A stretch of DNA of 7,687 bases from Planctomycetota bacterium (GTDB lineage Bacteria > Planctomycetota > UBA8108 > UBA1146): positions 1 to 7,687 of the forward strand of contig NZJA01000004.1 of the NCBI GenBank assembly GCA_002691835.1, written 5' to 3'. Made by a program: the position numbers and the translations under genes. The notes beneath the pieces are model-generated. The model made no database searches, was not told the origin of the DNA, and saw nothing but the letters and a program-made list of their open reading frames with translations. Position 1 is the first letter of the stretch. Every line of letters begins with the position of its first letter. Positions 5,837-7,687 of the stretch are shown piece after piece.

Positions 5837-7687
5837 GCAGGGCGCCAACGCGTCTGGTTCCCGTAGGTAGCCGTCCGGTGCGAACACCGCGGGGGCGCAC
5901 GGCAGGAACGCCAGCCTCGAGCCTGGATCGAGTCCCGAGCCTTGCGGGATCTCTCGGGACGGCTTAGCCTCGAGGCTGGACAGCGGCATGTACTGCGGGA
6001 TTCCGTTGACGTGACCCGTCATCACCATCTGCACAACCTGGTTCGTCTTTGAGAAATCCTCGTAATCCTCAACCGACGTGAGTACCTCCTCCTCGACCTC
6101 GCTGGTCATCTCCTCGTCGCCTTCGTCGGCTTCGTAGTGCCGCCACTGGAACGCGCACCGGTCGCCGCCGCCCACGGTGATGAGAAACTCATCGTTGTAG
6201 CTGAACCTCGCGTTGGTGACGTGCGAGCTGTGGCCCAGGTAGCCGTGGTAATCCGCGCGTCCCACGTCGCTGGGGTACCGAAACAATTTGACCAGGCCAA
6301 AGTCGTCCGCGGTGGCCACCACGGTGCCGTCGGCGCTGCGGCAGCACGCGTTGACGTCCGTGCCGTCGGCGTGCTTCGGCCACACGCCCTGCACCGGCCA
6401 TCCGAGGGTGGACGTCCACGAGTCCCACTTGGTATCCTTGAGCGCGGTGGGAAACTTGACCTGCTCGCACCCGGGAATCTCCCAGAACATCAACTCGTAA
6501 TCACCGCTGTTGGTCTGCAGATAACGACTGTCCTCGCTCCAGTCCAGGTGGGTGATGTAGCTGCTGTGGCCCTTGCACACGCCGACGCGCTTGAAATTTC
6601 TCGAGGCGTCGTAAACGTCCACAAAGTTATCGTGGCTTCCCACCGCCAGCCACCTGCCGGACGGCGAGAACTTGATGTCACCTATGCACTCGCGCCTGTG
6701 CTTCTTGGCGACGAGCTCGTTCCCGGTGTTGGTGTCGAAGACGATGAACCCGCCGCCGAAGAAACCCGCGGCGATGAACTTTCCGTCGGGGGAGTAGGAA
6801 GCGGATCGAACCTTCGAGCTCACGTTTCTAACCGCGATTTGCCTTCGCTGGTACATGTCGTACACGCGCAGGGTCTTATCGTCGCCCGCGCTGACGAATT
6901 GGGGCAGGAACGGGTGCGTGGTGAGACCCCATAGCTCGCTGGTCTGGATCCTTCGTTTCTCGTCGTATCCGGCGCTGTGTCCTTGCGTGATGATCCGCCT
7001 GCGAGTCTTCCAGCTGTCTTCGGTGCTCATGTCAAACTCGAAAATCTCGCTGCCCTTGGTGCCCACCAACAGTTGGGTTCCCTCCATGAACAGCGACTTG
7101 ACGCACGGCGCCTTGCCATCGTAGCTGCACAGCGGCTTACCCTGAAGGTCCGTGATCGTCTCCACAACCTTGGCCATGTCGATGGTGAACACCTTCTCCA
7201 TGTACTGGGTGAAAAAATTAACCTTCCCGTCCTTCCCTCCGGTGACGATGTAGTCCTCGTTGACGAATATGTCGTGCACCGGTCCTTGGTGCAGCGCCTC
7301 GAACTTCTGGATGCACTGCTCGCCCCCGTCCGCCCACTGGTACACGATCCCGCCCTGGGTCCCCGTCAGCGTCGAGCCATCCGTGTGAAACGCGATGGAC
7401 AGGACGGTCGACACCGCCCCCATCCGCCCGTACACGCCCCTCTTACCCACCAGATACCCACCCTCCATCACCCAGAACTTGATGTGCTTCACCCCGCCCG
7501 TGACCAACCGCCCGTCGTACGGATTGTACTCGCAGTTGAACACCCTGTTCTCGTCACCCTTGCTGTTCGCCACCATGCGCCGCGACGCCCAATCGTAGAT
7601 GGCCACCGAGTGGTCGTCGTCGAGTCCCACCGAGGCCAGGTATTTGCCCGTACCGTCGAACGAGAGCGACACCACCGCGCGTTGGTG
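4064..7687 (-). CDS. EML-like microtubule-associated protein, tandem HELP/WD40 (TAPE) repeats, 5' partial
   Basis: The minus-strand frame runs from the window edge to TGA at 4064-4066 and encodes 1207 residues. Numbering starts at the first codon in the window (HQRAVVSLSF). Family hallmarks are SHDN(F/Y)(V/I)DVYD, GH(S/A)SYI.H(L/I)DWSEDS, NSGD(Y/F)E..FWE and GWPVQG, each found twice (e.g. SHDN at residues 350 and 1040). A HELP motif lies at about 618-658 (ELEFVHGYRAHDTRDNLF..GEVVYHTASLGIVYN). Order: TAPE unit 1 lacking its N-terminus (1-516), acidic and Pro-containing linker (517-617), HELP + TAPE unit 2 (618-1207). EML proteins bind microtubules and tubulin through HELP-TAPE double propellers; repeated units are typical of EML5/EML6. 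The protein ends directly after the last WD strand (LCQWRIVL). The GTG at 7673-7675 is just an internal Val codon; the real start is beyond 7687. Family call is firm, cellular role (cytoplasmic, spindle or axonemal microtubules) is not determined. Confidence 0.93.
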   Translation of the reverse strand, partial: HQRAVVSLSFDGTGKYLASVGLDDDHSVAIYDWASRRMVANSKGDENRVFNCEYNPYDGRLVTGGVKHIKFWVMEGGYLVGKRGVYGRMGAVSTVLSIAFHTDGSTLTGTQGGIVYQWADGGEQCIQKFEALHQGPVHDIFVNEDYIVTGGKDGKVNFFTQYMEKVFTIDMAKVVETITDLQGKPLCSYDGKAPCVKSLFMEGTQLLVGTKGSEIFEFDMSTEDSWKTRRRIITQGHSAGYDEKRRIQTSELWGLTTHPFLPQFVSAGDDKTLRVYDMYQRRQIAVRNVSSKVRSASYSPDGKFIAAGFFGGGFIVFDTNTGNELVAKKHRRECIGDIKFSPSGRWLAVGSHDNFVDVYDASRNFKRVGVCKGHSSYITHLDWSEDSRYLQTNSGDYELMFWEIPGCEQVKFPTALKDTKWDSWTSTLGWPVQGVWPKHADGTDVNACCRSADGTVVATADDFGLVKLFRYPSDVGRADYHGYLGHSSHVTNARFSYNDEFLITVGGGDRCAFQWRHYEADEGDEEMTSEVEEEVLTSVEDYEDFSKTNQVVQMVMTGHVNGIPQYMPLSSLEAKPSREIPQGSGLDPGSRLAFLPCAPAVFAPDGYLREPDALAPCMEAAELEFVHGYRAHDTRDNLFYTARGEVVYHTASLGIVYNRESNTQRFLADNPTVDGVTGHTDDVLCCARHPTGSIFATGEVGRNPKLIVWSSDDPRRPLAILQGFLKKAIVSATFSRDGTLLCAVGADANHSLAVYRWQTGTMLASSKGSPEKIVSVSWSPFQDYVVTCGVKHLMFWSTSPFVARKALFSKRGKIQTMLCCCFPGPDTTVVGTQDGSLYLFKGYQLATNMRRCHQVTHAVIATRDVVISGGKEGKVKFWTIDLMQCLKEVEINHPQAMSGCIKAMHLSGSMLVVGIRTGEIYEMDTTSYTYTLMLQGHGYGTIWGLATHPGEHQMCTVGDDCTVRVWDVASRRMVMVRDLGAKGRSVAYHPDGSQIAIGLAGGGLVVLSADSLDTIHAKKDREEPIHELKYSPNGQYLGVGSHDNYIDVYDVGKQYGRMGVAKGHASYIRHIDWSEDSTVMQSNSGDFEMLFWEMPSGKQIKFPADTRNMDWATWTCVAGWPVQGILPRYSMGTDVTTCDRSHTRTVVASGDQFGMLNMYQYPAHKGCAGRTFGAHSAKVTQVRFMFDDTYLVTVGADMTLCQWRIVL
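5714..5836 (-). other. HELP motif
   Basis: Residues 618-658 match the hydrophobic ELP motif by pattern: an acidic/hydrophobic lead-in (AAELEFVHGYR), then a D..DNLFY segment and GEVVYHTASLGIVYN, followed after a short spacer by the first WD blade (GHTDDVLCCARHP). HELP is diagnostic of the EML/EMAP family and does not occur in ordinary WD40 proteins. This is the only copy in the window. The one for unit 1 would be expected roughly 100 residues upstream of the window edge. Confidence 0.85.
5837..6139 (-). other. Inter-unit linker with acidic stretch
   Basis: Residues 517-617 join the two propeller units. The first part (519-545, at 6053-6133) has 14 Asp/Glu in 27 residues (EADEGDEE.., EVEEEV.., EDYEDF) and no Lys or Arg. 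Next come a hydrophobic piece (VVQMVMTGHVNGIPQYM) and a Ser/Pro/Gly-rich stretch leading to HELP. It probably gives flexibility between units. The acidic patch may affect binding to the acidic tubulin surface or recruit basic partners, but that is speculation. Confidence 0.65.
6140..7687 (-). repeat. TAPE unit 1 (N-terminal part cut by the window edge)
   Basis: Residues 1-516 cover WD-type blades of the first visible unit, from AVVSLSFDGTGKYLASVG to the blade ending in AFQWRH. Its opening aligns with LKKAIVSATFSRDGTLLCAVG of unit 2 (about 5517 downwards), so the missing part (HELP plus about one blade) should be roughly 105 residues, or about 320 bp, past the window edge if this unit is built like unit 2. 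Key family stretches such as SHDNFVDVYD and GHSSYITHLDWSEDS (about 6530-6640) are intact, and there is no frameshift. Confidence 0.85.

Noticed and set aside
6137..6934. 265-codon plus-strand open frame antisense to TAPE unit 1
   Set aside because: It is in the same frame as the other antisense shadows and shows no domain; the opposite strand carries clear EML motifs.
7673..7675. GTG as the start codon of the EML gene
   Set aside because: The frame continues upstream to the window edge as HQRA, in good EML-like context. This GTG is an internal Val in a WD strand, and a nuclear gene would not normally start on GTG.

Overview
The window looks like nuclear DNA from a compact, GC-rich eukaryote. 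The best guess is a prasinophyte green alga of the Mamiellophyceae (Micromonas or a relative). Three things support this: long uninterrupted open frames that carry eukaryote-only protein architectures, strong use of G or C at third codon positions, and two large genes packed tail to tail with only about 124 bp between their stop codons. No bacterial operon structure, Shine-Dalgarno pattern, mobile element, CRISPR array or RNA gene is visible. The taxonomic call is inference from composition and gene content, not from a marker gene.

Left half (37-3939, plus strand): one gene for a protein of about 1300 residues, mostly long alpha-helical coiled coil. It has a basic Ser/Pro-rich disordered head, Gly/Ser and Pro hinges, and a disordered basic tail. 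The tail holds a KEN motif and a full RxxLxxxxN destruction-box motif, and S/T-P sites are scattered along the chain. No family name can be assigned. The pattern fits a structural protein of the spindle, centrosome or nucleus that is turned over or phosphorylated in the cell cycle, but this is a hypothesis.

Middle (3940-4063): a short convergent 3' intergenic region, visibly poorer in GC than the genes (44 of 100 bases G or C by hand count over 3961-4060). It must hold the 3' ends of both transcripts.

Right half (4064-7687, minus strand): the 3' part (1207 codons) of a gene for an EML-type (echinoderm microtubule-associated protein-like) protein. It contains most of one WD40/TAPE unit, an acidic linker, and a complete HELP + TAPE unit ending right at the C-terminus. 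This is the tandem layout of the EML5/EML6 class. The 5' end lies outside the window.

Both genes may act on the microtubule cytoskeleton. That rests on homology for the EML gene and only on general architecture for the coiled-coil gene; being neighbours in a eukaryotic genome is weak evidence of shared function. I see no wholly new system. The most useful leads are the degron-bearing tail of the coiled-coil protein, its small Trp-containing C-terminal segment, and the tandem EML organisation.
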